Source: Bemisia tabaci (taxonomy: Eukaryota > Arthropoda > Insecta > Hemiptera > Aleyrodidae). Taken from it: a stretch of 64,000 nt of DNA. Below are positions 30,813 through 42,479 of this stretch, in pieces. The notes beneath the pieces were generated by a model, which saw only the letters and a list, made by a program, of their open reading frames with translations, was not told where the DNA came from and did not search any database. The position numbers and the translations under genes are program-made. The stretch lies in NCBI RefSeq assembly GCF_918797505.1, contig NC_092795.1, positions 6,977,434 to 7,041,433 of the forward strand, read 5' to 3'. Every line of letters starts with the position of its first letter. The stretch's first letter is position 1.

Positions 30813-31242
30813 CAGCTTACCTGGAGCAACGACCGAGGGAAACAGGACTTGCTTAAAGACGTTGGAAACGTGTCGATCACCGGTTTCGACAAAAAAACCG
30901 TCGGCGGCGATGTCTGAAAATTCCGGAACTTTTTAGCGCCGCCGCCGACGCGACGCGACGCCGCCACAGAAATCGGAATGCGGCGTCGCGCGTCGCTCCG
31001 CGGGCCAAATACCTCCTCCGACTGGAGTCATCATCAATCAGACGCTAAAAGCGTTGCCATTCCGCACCTTCGGCAAAGTTATTCCGTCTTGTGCGAGAGG
31101 ACTCCTGCGATTTTGGCAACGTTGCAAACTACCAATACGAATTTCTTGCAAGGGCCGTTGACTTGTCAGGTAGCCGGTATGTTTTCGGTCAACGGTGCTC
31201 TCCATGTCTCGTCTCTAAAGATAATTGTATACGGTCGAAATT
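30813..31242. other. GC-rich stretch
   Basis: cgccgccgccgacgcgacgc near 30940 is a local CG-rich run. No gene recognised. Confidence 0.4.
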
Positions 31243-31478
31243 GAATCGGTCAGTTACAAAAGGGCTCAAGCGCCAAAAATGAGACTTTGAGAAAAATGGT
31301 AATAACCTTTTTAATTGACGCCTTATAAATCTTAGAGATCTAAAATATTAAAGCGATGGATTAATTAATCACATTATTAATTGATCTGCAATTTAGGACG
31401 GGTTGGCTCAAACAGTTTCTACTGTTTTTTTCGTATTTTTATACCTGGCGCTTGAACCATTTTGTAACTGACCGATTC
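31243..31478. mobile_element. MITE with 33-bp terminal inverted repeats
   Basis: gaatcggtcagttacaaaag, continuing ggctcaagcgcca, is mirrored by tggcgcttgaaccattttgt, continuing aactgaccgattc: 31 of 33 bases match. Interior AT-rich. Single copy in the window; TSD not resolved. Confidence 0.78.
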
Positions 31479-32084
31479 GATTGATAGGAATGATAGTGAG
31501 TTCAGTAGAACCTAACCAAGTATATGAGTAACTTCTCAGAAACACCTATATCTGGGCCGTCTTTTGGCAGGGTAGGGGCGTATGGATAACTGTCCCCTTC
31601 CCCTACATTTTTAAGTTCGCCTTTTTCATTGACAGTTCGCCTTTATTTCGGGGAAATGTTCTGCCCGCAATTTTGACCAATTAAGGGCGTTTCAGGATAT
31701 TTTTTGAAGGTCCTCCCTCTTTTCTACAACTTCTGCCCTTCTCTTCACCATCCCTTAAGGTTTGACGAAAGTGACGCCCTAAAATCAATTTACATAGTAT
31801 ATTTAGGACAGACTTGCTGTTTCTGAAATAAGCCAACAATTCCGTTCCATCCTACCAAACTCTGTCCAATTGATGACACTAGCAGGGTAATGAAATACTC
31901 CGATGCGAAGTGTTCTGACATCATCAGTAAATCAATGCGTTCAGCACTCATTATTACTATTAATTACAATGACTAATGTGTGATTCTTAGAAGCCGGTAA
32001 TTCTATTTTTCCACTGATTAGAACCATTGTGAACAATCGATTTTAGGTGAGGTAGCCCCCCTGGATGAATATAGATTGTTATAC
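31479..32084. other. No recognised feature
   Basis: No gene or repeat family recognised. Confidence 0.4.
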
Positions 32085-32092
32085 ATGCGTGT

Positions 32093-32255
32093 CAATAGCG
32101 TGGCGTGAATGATCGATTATCGGCATTTCCCCATTTGGAGCTATGGTAAAAGATCGATTATAAGGTGTTCGTTGCGAACACCCTGTTTATCGATCCTTTT
32201 CTATAGGTTTAAACGGCAGATCAATCGATGCATCGCAAAGCACGCCACACCACTG
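32093..32255 (-). mobile_element. Family A hAT-like MITE
   Basis: Starts caatagcgtggcgtgaatga and ends aaagcacgccacaccactg. Flanks ATGCGTGT (32085-32092) and ATACGTGT (32256-32263) match at 7 of 8. It contains the perfect inner palindrome ggtgttcgttgcgaacacc. Confidence 0.85.
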
Positions 32256-32462
32256 ATACGTGTAAATGGACGGAACCCAATGTTGTCAATCTGCAAGAAT
32301 CGCCACCCATAGCTACGTCATCCATCATTTTACTGTAGAAACCTTGCCGTCGGTCATTTTTTAATGATTTCTGTGAATTTGTAAAATTGCACCGAAGATT
32401 TTGTGACACAAGTGGTTTTTACAGTACTTAAATTCACGAATATAACTAGAATCAGCATAATT

Positions 32463-32605
32463 TTGACTACATTTTGCAATTAGGAACTGAAGTATAAGTC
32501 TCAGTTGAGAAAGAACGTATGCGCCACTGCGCCATTAGTTTCTCTATGCACACAAGTGTTCTTGATGAGCCAGAAATTTTAGTTCCAAATTGCAAAATGT
32601 AGTCC
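32463..32605. mobile_element. Short inverted-repeat element, family F-like ends
   Basis: tgactacattttgcaattag gaact and agttccaaattgcaaaatgtagtcc are inverted. The ends resemble family F (GGATTGCATTTTGC) with changes at a few bases, so it may be a related subfamily. Confidence 0.68.
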
Positions 32606-34154
32606 ATTGCATTGAACGTCGTAAGATTTTCACTCTTCGTTTATAGTTCATCAGAAAATTAAGCATTATTATGCTTTAAAAACATTAAAAAATTTACAGG
32701 AATGAGCCTATAAAAAGTTCCTTCGCTTTTCTGTCAGCTAAGACAAACCTGTGGGGAAACTCCCCTCGACAAATGCAACCAGGCTGCTTCAGGTAATGGC
32801 ATCTATAATACGTGGAAGAAAGGCCGAATCTTCGCGAGCAGTTCACAAACCGCACCCTTTTTTATCTCCTCGAAAATCTTGTCGGATTTCCCGCGTGACA
32901 CTACTTTACAGGCTGCGATTTACGGTTGAAATATGTGTTAATCCCTCGAGAATTTCAAATAAATGTGTGGCAAAAAAAAAACGTCTCGAGGAATGATTAT
33001 CATCCACTCGGGATTGTTTCGTCTCCGCCTTTTCAATCCAAGCCATTAAATCGGATGAGACTTAAGTTCGGAGATCAACACAACATTTTTTGCACCGTGC
33101 GGATGATTGATGAGCGATCCGTCGAGAATTTCATCAGCCGAATGATGACTGATGAATTTCGGACATTTTTCAACGTTTCGTTCAATTCACCAGGCCTTGT
33201 TCGCTGAACGGATCAAATATTTTGAAGTTGCTGAAGAAGTTCTTCGCATTCCCTCGACTTAAAATTACAATACAAATGGTAAAAAAAGAAAATGATGGCC
33301 ATAAAATTGGCAAAAATTGCATGTTTAAACTACAGCGTCTACATAGGAAGAGTACAGACATGTCGGTAATTGTGAAGTTAGGTCACGGAGCTTTAGAGCC
33401 CAATAGGGCAGCCAACCTATGAATTCAAATATCAAATTAGCCCGAGTGAATTATTATTAAATTTGTTCCGACCCATCGTTCGTAAAGCGCGTATTTGACA
33501 CAGTCTTTGCATAAATTGACTAATTTTTGCGGAAGAATGCTCATTTATGAACATTCTCGGCCATCTTGGTTTGATATGTCTGGATTGCATGCAATCCATT
33601 GTGATTGACGGTGACATGAATTTGAGTGACAATTTTATTCTTGTGTTAGGAGGTGGCTGCTCTTTTGGGCCCCAATAGCTCCTTATTTCCACATGTTCGT
33701 ACTCTTGCCATATGAATTGCCGTATGCCCTATTGTAAACTGATCAGAAACAGAATGAAAACTTTGGAGCTCTTTGCTGGAAAGGCATTTTACGGGCTCAG
33801 AGCCCTCTTCCCTAACGCCTACCTCCTCAATTACCTACATTGCTAATCCGTCATTTCCGCTCACTAGGCCTTAGATGCACCCGCTGTGGGATAAATCTTG
33901 ACAGAAGCGACCAAGAGCGTTAAGGCCGTGATTAAGCCCTCACATAATTAACTCGTCTGCTCTTGGAGAGAGTGAAACAGAGCGAGAAGCACCGCGGCAC
34001 GACGATGGCCGTTTAGTTGGGGCTTCCTCGAGTCTGAAAACGGCGGCTATTTTCGGACAGTCCAGGGTGCGCCGACTGCGCCGACCGGGCAGGGCAACGC
34101 CCTCCTATCCGACCAGGGTGTCTTTCGCCGTTTCCGCAGCCTCGCACTCGCACT
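32606..34154. other. No recognised feature
   Basis: Unique-looking sequence. The longest frames (81-93 residues) show no domain. Confidence 0.4.
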
Positions 34155-34298
34155 CGCACAGTGAAGCGAGTCCACGAGAGAGATAGCACATGGTTTCTGA
34201 GGAAATATAAAAAGCTCATAACTTGGTTGATACAGAACGAAGAAGTTTAAAACTGCCGTCTTCGGTTTCCTCTTAAAATTTCTTCAAGATATCCCCTC
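34155..34298 (-). mobile_element. Family G remnant interrupted by family J
   Basis: gcacagtgaagcgagtccac, aaaagctcataacttggttg and cggtttcctcttaaaatttc align in order with the copy at 38685-38916, with many changes. The remaining half is absent beyond the J insertion. Confidence 0.5.
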
Positions 34299-34595
34299 TA
34301 GGGTATCTACAAGTCCGGAATTTCCGGGAAGAGCGAAATTAGTGCTGATTTTTTAAGGGAGGTCCGGAAATTCTGAAAAGTGCGGAAATTCCGCAAGAAG
34401 GTCTGGAATTTTTACATTTTTTGTCATTTTTGTCGCAATTTAAGCGCGAAATTCCAATTTTTGAAATTTTTCGAATTTCGCAATTTGAGATACTGAAAAA
34501 GTACTGAATATTTAATGTTAAGGAGGTACTGAATTTCTTGGGAATGTACCGTGGAAGTACTGATTTTTGGCCAGTCTGTTTTAGTAGACATCCTG
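34299..34595 (+). mobile_element. Family J element with 5-bp TSD
   Basis: Starts tagggtatctacaagtccgg and ends ttagtagacatcctg. Flanking CCCTC at 34294-34298 and 34596-34600 is perfect. Interior words ggtccggaa, gtactgaa and ggaggtactg match the copy at 24966. Confidence 0.85.
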
Positions 34596-34675
34596 CCCTC
34601 GAAAGGACTACCCACACGATACCAATATATCCGGTGGCGGTTCAATTTGGATATTATTCAGTATGATTGTAACTA

Positions 34676-35035
34676 GTAGAAGAGGAGGAAGAAGAAGAAA
34701 TTAAAGAAAAAGTGGAAAAATAAGAATAGGAAGTAGAAGAAGAGGAGGAGGACTTAGAAGGAGGAGAAGAGATGGAAGACTAAGAAATAGGAGAAGAAAA
34801 AGAAGAAGAGGAAGTAGATTGAGAAGAAGAGGACTTAGAAGAAGAAAGAGAAGAGGATTTAGAAGAAGAGGGCTTAGAAGGAGGAGGAAGAGAAGAGGAC
34901 TTAGAGGAAGGAGGAAGAGAAGAGGACTTCGAAGGAAAAGAATTTGGAAGAAAAAGAAAAGTGCGACAAGGAAAAATCGATGAGGAAAAGAAGAAAGAGG
35001 AGGAGTAGGATGAGAAATATGGAAGAGACGATACA
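34676..35035. repeat. Polypurine tract, GAA/GGA-rich
   Basis: About 360 bases almost without pyrimidines, mainly agaagagga-type words. The minus-strand frames are runs of Leu, Ser and Pro produced by the repeat. Long purine mirror tracts can adopt triplex structure. Confidence 0.88.
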
Positions 35036-35602
35036 TATTTTAAGGTGTGATTCTCACAGTAAATATTAGGCGAAAATAACGGAACCATGGAATCCCTTTG
35101 AAACTTAGACGCTTTGCACTGGCGAAATAAAAGCTTGTAAAGTTTCTACGTGATGCCCGAGCTTTTTCTTGGTCTGGCTCCACTGTGCGGCGCTCAGGTG
35201 TGTGTCAGTCCGGTCTGTTTGGGTAAGGTTCTGGAATTGGACTCGGGCCAATTTGGACGGCGACGCGATTGCCGCTCAGCGCGAAAAGGGCGGGCGTCCC
35301 GGGCCTACGTAGGCGGCGGCGTCGCTTCGCCGAGGAGATGTGGCACTTTCACTCGGAGGAATGTTGACCGTCGTCGCCCGACGCCCGAGACGCCCCAGAC
35401 GGAAACGAACCCGGGTAACACGAGAAGTCCTCCAGCTCTCCGATCACTCCTCCACCGAACATACAATTTACGAGTGGCTTCGTAAATAACATGAGTGGAG
35501 GGTTTTTTGCGGAAGGTCATAAGGGGTGCACTTCTAGTCGACACTTAAGGAGGTTCTAAGTGATCCTGGGACGAGATCCACCACCACGTTGTGCTGCTAT
35601 AC
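35036..35602. other. GC-rich stretch, no recognised feature
   Basis: 35150-35485 is open on the plus strand for 111 residues, but composition (Arg, Pro) explains this and no domain is seen. Confidence 0.4.
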
Positions 35603-36001
35603 CAGGGTGTCTACCGGTCCCCAAAAGTCCCCAATGTCCCCGAATTATCCCCGATTTTGGAAGGGTGTCCCATGAATATCCCCAGAAAGTCCCCAATGTT
35701 TCTTGTTTGGGTCCCCACAAAATGACGAAAATTGTCCTGAACACTGGCATTTTCAAATTTTCGCGCGGCACGGTATAACCAGGAATAAAAAAACACTGAA
35801 GTCCTGCTTGGTTCTTCGTATGTTTTCATCGGTTCAACATGACTTGTAAGATTAATTGTATAAACTACGCCTTTTAATGCTCTAACTGGCTCCCTTTCTT
35901 TTACTATCTAGGGAGAAAAGTCCTCGATTTTCTTGAAAAACCACCCATAAAAGTCCCCGAAAGTCTCCAATTTTGGTTTTTTATATCTAGTAGACACCCT
36001 G
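35603..36001 (+). mobile_element. Family I element, full length
   Basis: Both ends present: cagggtgtctaccggtcccc and tatctagtagacaccctg. Interior contains repeated gtccccaa / gtccccga words in both halves around a unique core (catcggttcaacatgacttg). Flanks CTATAC / TAATAC match at only 4 of 6. The terminus is shared with family J. Confidence 0.82.
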
Positions 36002-36229
36002 TAATACGCCATGTAATTGCTCATGTAAGTAATTTTTTCTCCTCGCCCCTATTTTGTGTCTGTTCGAAAAGTATTCTCGCTGAGTTTTCCTCTCATTGTT
36101 TTTCCCCTTTTTTTCCTAACGCACATGTTTTAATCTACAATGCCTTTGCTTTTTGTTCCAGGTGAGGATTTTTGCAGTTATTTGATAACGATGCTGTAAG
36201 TCAAAATCTATATCTAAAGTCCTAGTTAA
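36002..36229. other. No recognised feature
   Basis: Pyrimidine-rich; no repeat family recognised. Confidence 0.35.
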
Positions 36230-36516
36230 TTCAATATTCATAAGTTTACCAGCAAATTCGTCTTTTAGAAATGGAAATGCGGCAAAGCCTAAAGGTTCTT
36301 ATGGCGTTGGCAAATTTCCTTTGATAAAACACGATTTGCTGGTAAACTTATGAATATTTTTCTTCCAATTTTCAGTTAATTATGTTCGCAATTTTACCCA
36401 AAGTTCCTGAAAATTTCAAGGAAAAAATTCATAACTTGCTTCAAAAATAAACATTTTATTGAAGGAAATTTGGCAACTCTTGAATATGCATACGGCGATC
36501 TTCCTTAGCACGACAG
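36230..36516. mobile_element. Rearranged family B element
   Basis: A B right-half segment (tattcataagtttaccagca … aaggttcttatggcgtt) is joined directly to a second B body lacking its left end (ggcaaatttcctttgataaa … ttccttagcacgacag). The two give an inverted pair, aagtttaccagcaaattcgt / acgatttgctggtaaactta. It is a chimera of two copies or an internal inversion. Confidence 0.65.
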
Positions 36517-36967
36517 AATTATACTACTCCCTTCCGTAAGACGGCAATGTTCTAACCTACCTGTTAAATTGGCCATAGTTCAACGAACTCGGCGGAAATT
36601 TGCTGTGGGACCGTAGCGTGGGCGGAGAAAGGTCGTAAATATCTTGGCGCGTGCCTTCTCGGTTGCGAGCTTTGCATCTTCCGGCTCCAATATTTCCTAC
36701 GCTATTGAAATTGATTGCCACGAGGACATTCGGAGACGAAACGAGATATTTCCGCCGAGTTGGTCTGTGAGGTGCCTCGAAAGGTGAAGCGATGAACAAT
36801 CATTCTATTCCGTCTCTTTGAAAGGACGGTAGCGAGCATAGACTGATTGTGTTGTGGCTATGTCATGGTAACTCACGAAGAATTTGTACATGAGGTTATG
36901 TTACTTTGTTTTAGTTTGAACCAAGAGTACGATATTATATCGAATGGCGTAGTCACTAAATGAGTTT
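36517..36967. other. No recognised feature
   Basis: At 36940-36960 a short block (tatcgaatggcgtagtcact) resembles the odd end of the family A copy near 3.49 kb. Confidence 0.4.
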
Positions 36968-36971
36968 ATTA

Positions 36972-37222
36972 CTACCGTGCTAACGAAAAACGCCGTATGA
37001 ACATGCGAGAGTTGCCATTTTTCCTCCAATATAATGTGTATTTTGAAGGAGAGTCACGATTATTTTCTCTTCAAATTTACAGATAATTATGATCTGATTG
37101 CGTATAAAAGTTTTGAAAAATTGGGAGAAATAGCAACGAAATTTCCCTGAAAATTCGTACTTTACCAATGAGAATTTAGCAACGTCTGACGGTTCATACG
37201 GCGTTCCTCCATAGCATGGCAG
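36972..37222. mobile_element. Family B MITE with 4-bp TSD
   Basis: Ends ctaccgtgctaacgaaaaac and gcgttcctccatagcatggc ag. Flanking ATTA at 36968-36971 and 37223-37226. Confidence 0.85.
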
Positions 37223-37226
37223 ATTA

Positions 37227-38684
37227 AGACAAGGAGCAGTATTATTTCCATATAGCAGCCCGCTTATAGCATTTATTTGGGATTATTCGTTGAAAATGTT
37301 AAGTTTTCTTAATCCTTCCCCCTTTCAAAAAACAAAATAAAGCATATCTTCAGGTTTGCAAACGCCACAATGCGCAAATGCGCAGATTTCGACTAAAGTC
37401 ATCGATATGCAAACTCTAAAGTCTATATAGCACTTCATTTCTCCGAAGTTGTCTTGGTCCAAAGTTGCTCGGTCCATAAATATTTTAGTTAAAGCGGAAT
37501 GGATTGATTGCTTCTCAGTTTCAAAAGTGAGACAGGTCGCAAAATTTCGACGGACGTGACGAATTGTCGCTTCAAATTGATCGGAAATTTCCCAACCGCA
37601 AGAAATTTTCCTCGCCGTTTTGTTGCCTCAATTATTTTTGTCTTGCTCTACTTCGATCAATTTTCATACATTCGACTTGCTCCTATTTGGCACGTTTGCA
37701 TACTGGAGTTTCGTGGAATTTTCCGTGGTGCTCCGTTATTGCCGGTAATTAAAAGCCATTATGAAAGCCTTTCTCAAACGCTAATTAAATGTAGTCCAAT
37801 TATTGTCATGTCACGCTTCCTAGGAAATCTAGCCGGCAACACCGAAGACCATCGCTGGCTATATTAGCTTTTAGAGTGCAGGGTGTAGGGTATGTAGTCG
37901 GACCGTTTAGCAGCCTTTACCAGATTTTTTAACTATCCATGTACTTTTTGCAAGTCTGGATCGTTGAAATACAAAGGCTCGACCAGTAAGCAATCCATCA
38001 TCGTCTTGGCCCCCTCCCTCCCCAGAACGTAACTACATTTCAATATTTCCAAATTTTCCTTCGCAACTTGCATTTTTACGAAGAGACTCCTCGGCATTTC
38101 TGACTGAAAATCTCACTGATTTTTCTTCTAATTCTATTCAAAAATCGGGAAAATTTTGAACGAAAATTGTACATGTACACCCTTGTAGATAATTGGAATG
38201 TTTGAGTCAATTTTGCAACTTTGGAATGGAGTTACGTTCTTTTGCTCGAGAAACAACGAATCTTTGCGGGGGACAAAAACAAAATTTTCCAGTCGACGGG
38301 GAAACCAACTAGGAATACTTGTCAGATTGCCCGTAAAAAGAGCACACACATGCCCAAGACCGGACGGCATGAGTTATTTTTCGAAGTTCGAATCGGCAAA
38401 GAAGGCCATGCGTAAACCAGGAGCTCTTTTTTATTTGTCTTCCAGCTCACCGTTAATTAGCCGTGCGGCGTTTTTCGTTTTATTGCCCGCCCGCTCTGCC
38501 GTGTTGTAGTGAGTGCATTTCTGGATGAGCCACGGTTAGCACTTGCTTTTATGTATTTCAAGGTTCATCCCAGAATGCACTTAAGGCGCTTTTCCGGCAG
38601 CCGTCTTGACCGCGGTCGGCGCGTCGGTCGCTACGTGACCGATCATGGGAGCCTCGTCCACTCGCTTCCTCTATCGCGCTGCCG
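37227..38684. other. No recognised feature
   Basis: Includes a 119-residue plus-strand frame (37508-37867) without domain, and an imperfect inverted pair agaacgtaactacatttc / ggaatggagttacgttct at about 38030 and 38225. Otherwise unrecognised. Confidence 0.4.
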
Positions 38685-38916
38685 CACAGTGGATCGAGTC
38701 GATAGGAGAGGTCGGACAAAATTTTGAAACTTTAAACGCTTATAATTCCGTTTATACAAAACTTTGAGGTTCTATGTTGGTTCTATTGGTTTCCTCGTAA
38801 AATTTTCTTCCAGAAGCACCCTTTAAAATTTAAAATGTGACGAAATAAACATCGAAATCAGCGTTTTCAGTTAAAAATTTCGTGTTCGACCTCTCTGATT
38901 GACTCGATCCACTGTG
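38685..38916 (-). mobile_element. Family G element, copy 3
   Basis: Ends cacagtggatcgagtcgata and attgactcgatccactgtg, inner pair gagaggtcggac / gttcgacctctc. The internal order is the reverse complement of copies 1 and 2. Confidence 0.82.
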
Positions 38917-38984
38917 CGCCGTCCACAGTGAGAACGGCGTAACTCCATTACTTTTACATGTAAGACTCTTTTGACTGAAAACCG

Positions 38985-39220
38985 AGCTGTCAAGCGGTCT
39001 TATTATTGAAATTAATAGACAAAGCTAAAGGCAAAGAAGCCATAGGGAGTATGGAGCGATCCTATTCGTTGAAATGGGTAGTTTTTTTTTACACTAAGCG
39101 GGTGAATGATGGACGAACTATAGGGTCTCTCGTGGGTTGCCTTTAGTTAGTCTATATCTACCTCCTTTGTCCATTACAACCACCAGCTCCACCAATAGGA
39201 TCCCTCCATATCCCTTTCAG
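38985..39220 (+). repeat. Family P, most complete copy
   Basis: Blocks: tattattgaaattaatagac, gcgatcctattcgttgaaat, gatggacgaactatagggtc, ctttagttagtctatatcta, caccaataggatccctccat. The first and last blocks are partly inverted copies of each other (gatcctattcgttg / caccaataggatc). No clear termini. A 13-G run (39220-39232) adjoins it. Confidence 0.55.
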
Positions 39221-39454
39221 GGGGGGGGGGGGATCATCCTATGCCTACGATTTTCGCTGTGGAAGTATACACGATTTATACAACGAAAATTATCGGAAGT
39301 GACTACTTACTAAAATCCCATGTTTTCCGATGCAATTCAAAATCCTGAACTTTGAGCAAACGGTTCAGCTGTTGCACGTTGTTTACACTTGGAACTTTGA
39401 ACTACATCAGACGGGAAACGGGGAAACGCGACGATCGAGGTGTGGACAGTGGCG

Positions 39455-39560
39455 CACAAGCAATGCGTGAAGTATCCAGGCAGTCTTGCAGGCACTAGCG
39501 CACCGTGGAGTACGCGCAATGCGTGAAGTATTCATGCAATCTCGCAGGCGCTAACGTGCG
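39455..39560 (-). repeat. Two direct units of motif M, reversed
   Basis: caatgcgtgaagtatccagg … cttgcaggcactagcgcacc and caatgcgtgaagtattcatg … tctcgcaggcgctaacgtgc, about 62 bp apart. Same two-unit arrangement as at 7141-7275. Confidence 0.72.
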
Positions 39561-40708
39561 TGCCGCGCCGATCGCAGTGTTTAGCGCGATCATTCAAACT
39601 CGCGTCGCGATGTTCAACTTGTGATTTTTAAATTTTTTGCTCAGGTGCACTCTGAATGCACCATTTGTCATTTACTGCGACTGAAAATTAAAAAAATACT
39701 CAAAATCCAACTAACATTCTTCTCTTTATTTTGAACTGGTGATGGTCGGCAAAAAGCGGAAAAGGAAATTAGGGTTAGAGAAACACTTCTGCTTGAGGAA
39801 GGGTAACGGATTGGGTAGGCGCAGAATGAGCGAGGGGGGGGGGGTTGCGTCATGCGAAACTCTTAGCATTTTATTTTTATATGACATGTACAACATCCTC
39901 CTGTTTACGAGATCTGTTACTTGTTGTCAAATAGCAACAAAATCAGTTTATTTTTAACCGAGCATGATGGAGATGGAGAATGAAGGAAAACAAAACAGTT
40001 TGTGCAGTTCATACAAACAGGCAACGTACCCTCCCATAACGGCTTGTCCTGGCCCGTATCAGTTCCGTGCTAACCCGACTTAATTACTACAATATAATAA
40101 AAAATAACCACCTCTGGAAATTTGTTGATCAAAAGATAAGGTGTCGGATTCGTTCTAATCCCCAGGCGATGCAAGTTCAGGATGTATGGCATTGTGAGGC
40201 TGTAAATCACTGGCGTTGCATTCAGAGTTTATTATCGGTATTTCTCTTAATTTTGCGTTATATTTTAAACGTGCCTAGCTTCTGTTCTCATCTTTATACT
40301 AGATCAACTATCTCTTCTAAGAAAAGACACTTTCTCAGTAATATGATCTGGTGGCGAGAATGAATAGCTGTACACAACGATAGTTTTACGTTCATTTGAC
40401 CATTAAAATGTGCAATGACTTCATTGCGCATGATTCACTTTCATTCGGTTTTCCCCTCCCGTCTTTTTACATTTCATCCTCGATGTGAGCAGATTGATTA
40501 ACCGTCGTAAATTACGCTGTAAAGCAAGCGTGGAAGTATTGTAATCCAGAAGCTTTCATCAGTGCATGCGGTAAAGTTGCGTTTTTTGAACTGCGTGTTT
40601 CTCCTCCCTCAGTTTCTAAGTTACTCGTACTTTTTCTCGTTTTTAATGTGCGCATCGTGTTCTTACACGTCATTTATCCACAGATATATGTATTCGCGAG
40701 TCAAAATT
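39561..40708. other. No recognised feature
   Basis: G run of 11 at 39834-39844. No gene or repeat family recognised. Confidence 0.4.
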
Positions 40709-40952
40709 GGACTGAGTTAAGCAGAAAGAAACCAACCCTTATTTTGGAAAAAATGGAGTTATGAGTGGTTTGAACTCAAACCACTGCTCTATCTATCGCC
40801 AAAAATTCAAAGTTTTTGTTGGAGCAAATTTTGCAGAAATTGAACTTGAAGTTTATCTTTTACATTGAGTCTTATGCAGGAGCTAAACTTTAAGCCTCTT
40901 TTTCTCGGTTCGATCCCGATGTGGCTTGGTTCCTCTCTGTTTAACTCCGTCC
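40709..40952 (+). mobile_element. Family K-like element
   Basis: Ends ggactgagttaagcagaaag and ctctctgtttaactccgtcc resemble K ends, but the interior differs. It includes a palindrome gagtggtttgaactcaaacc act. Flanks AATT / ATTT match at 3 of 4. Confidence 0.65.
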
Positions 40953-41492
40953 ATTTCGTTCATGATTTAGTGACCCATTGCCAATTTGCCACAGACACGT
41001 TGGCGACGCGAATCGCTTTTTCAGCAGCAACAGGCAGATTTAAAATCATCTCACGGGTCGCGCAAAACCACCGCGCGGTCGACTCCGCAAGGCCCGCGCG
41101 CGCTTCGTGGAGCCGTAGCTTAAAAATGAACGATTAACCCTCGAAAGCTCGTGTTGGCGATGGAGCAAGAGCAACAGATCGTCAGCGCCGAGCTGAAGCT
41201 CCAAAACTGGGGAAACCCGCAAAATTCCCATTACGAGTCGCTTGTTTTGATAAGCCTCCCCCGAGCATCCCCGCATGAGTCATCGAGTGTATCTGCTGCG
41301 TCTGTGTCTGAGAACTGGGGTTTCTCCTGGCGCCGCGCCAGGGGGTGGAGATGCCGTCCCCGCCCCCACCACCACCCCCATTCGCTCTGAATCATCACTC
41401 GCTTCAATGATCCTAACTTTCGTTCCTCTTCGAATCGAGAGCTTCTTCTGGTCGAGGGTTAGCTTTCAAGTCCCTTATTGACCAACGCAGTT
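40953..41492. other. GC-rich stretch, no recognised feature
   Basis: Overlapping short frames only. No domain. Confidence 0.4.
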
Positions 41493-41881
41493 ACATTGTG
41501 TTTACAGGGTGTCCTCAGGGTTGGAAAAGTCCAGGGTTGCCGCAGTCAGGGAAGACCGGGAAATGTCAGGGAATTTTAAAAAGTCGGGGAAAGCCTGGAA
41601 ATGTCAGGGAAAATGACGATAATATCAGAGGAAAATTGTCAAGTCACCTTTAATTCCTTTCTAGAATGAGTCTGACGTTTCGGACGACAAATTGTGCCTG
41701 AAAACTGTTTCAAATAATGTCTTTTTAAGCATCTGGCAAATCCTTAACTGTCAGGGAATTTTACCAAAATGTGACGAGTCAGGTATGTTAAATTCTGTGC
41801 CAGCCCTGTTTTAAGTTCCTCGTGGGCTAACTCTGCCCTGTCATGTTGTGTTTACAGGGATGTCCTTAGAGTTGAAAATCC
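41493..41881 (+). repeat. Direct repeat pair of about 40 bp flanking family C
   Basis: acattgtgtttacagggtgt followed by cctcagggttggaaaagtcc (41493-41532) recurs as tcatgttgtgtttacaggga tgtccttagagttgaaaatc (to 41880). This is far too long for an ordinary TSD. Confidence 0.65.
41532..41808 (+). mobile_element. Family C element
   Basis: Ends cagggttgccgcagtcaggg and ctgtgccagccctg, with the core tgacgtttcggacgacaaat. The flanks AAAGTC / TTTTAA do not match, so there is no TSD here. Confidence 0.75.
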
Positions 41882-42479
41882 TGTAATAATGTCGCTTCCG
41901 ATCGTAAGACACCAAAAAGTCTCGGAGATCCAACAAATTCTGAGAGAATCCAGAGTCAGAGGCGAAACATTTTTTCCCGATGCAAATTCTAAAGATTCCT
42001 TTCTCAGTCGTTCCGGTACAGCGTCATCATCATTTCAAGAGCGTGGTTTCCGGCAAAAGAGCCCCCGAATATCCGAAGAATGTTCCGAAAGCTGGTCGAA
42101 GCGTCTGCGGAGAGTGCGCGGTGGGGGTCCAGGGGAAGGGGGAAAGGGCTTAATGGGCAATTAACAGGTATTATACAGCATCCTGGGGTTAAATGCAGTT
42201 GCAGCGCAGCGCGAATTAATCCGCCGCGGAGTGAACTTGGGCCGCAGAAGGTCATTATTAAGGTCATTCCAGTTTGGCGCCCGCCTCCGGCGCAGCGCGC
42301 CGCCCCGCCAATCTCACCGCGCAAGGAATAACGAGAGTGTACTTCGGAGTGACCTGGGGCTCGTTTTTCCCTCGCTTGGAATAACTTTTTTAGGGTATGA
42401 AATCGCTGAAAAGATTTTTGATTCTTTTTAGAGCCTCTTTGCAGAAGAGAGAGTCAAGACAGTCCGAATCCTGGATGCC
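41882..42479. other. No recognised feature
   Basis: GC-moderate; no gene or repeat family recognised. Confidence 0.4.

Noticed and set aside
32109..32312. Short frames recurring near 25.7, 32.1, 45.0 and 57.1 kb with similar peptides
   Set aside because: They are translations of family A MITEs in the same frame, not a conserved protein family.
34701..35088. Minus-strand frames of 102-111 residues rich in Leu, Ser and Pro
   Set aside because: Direct translation of the GAA/GGA polypurine tract.
40750..40925. tRNA-like words (agagcagtggtttgagttca on the minus strand, ggttcgatccc on the plus strand)
   Set aside because: They are a local palindrome and a chance B-box match inside a K-like element. 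No cloverleaf can be drawn.
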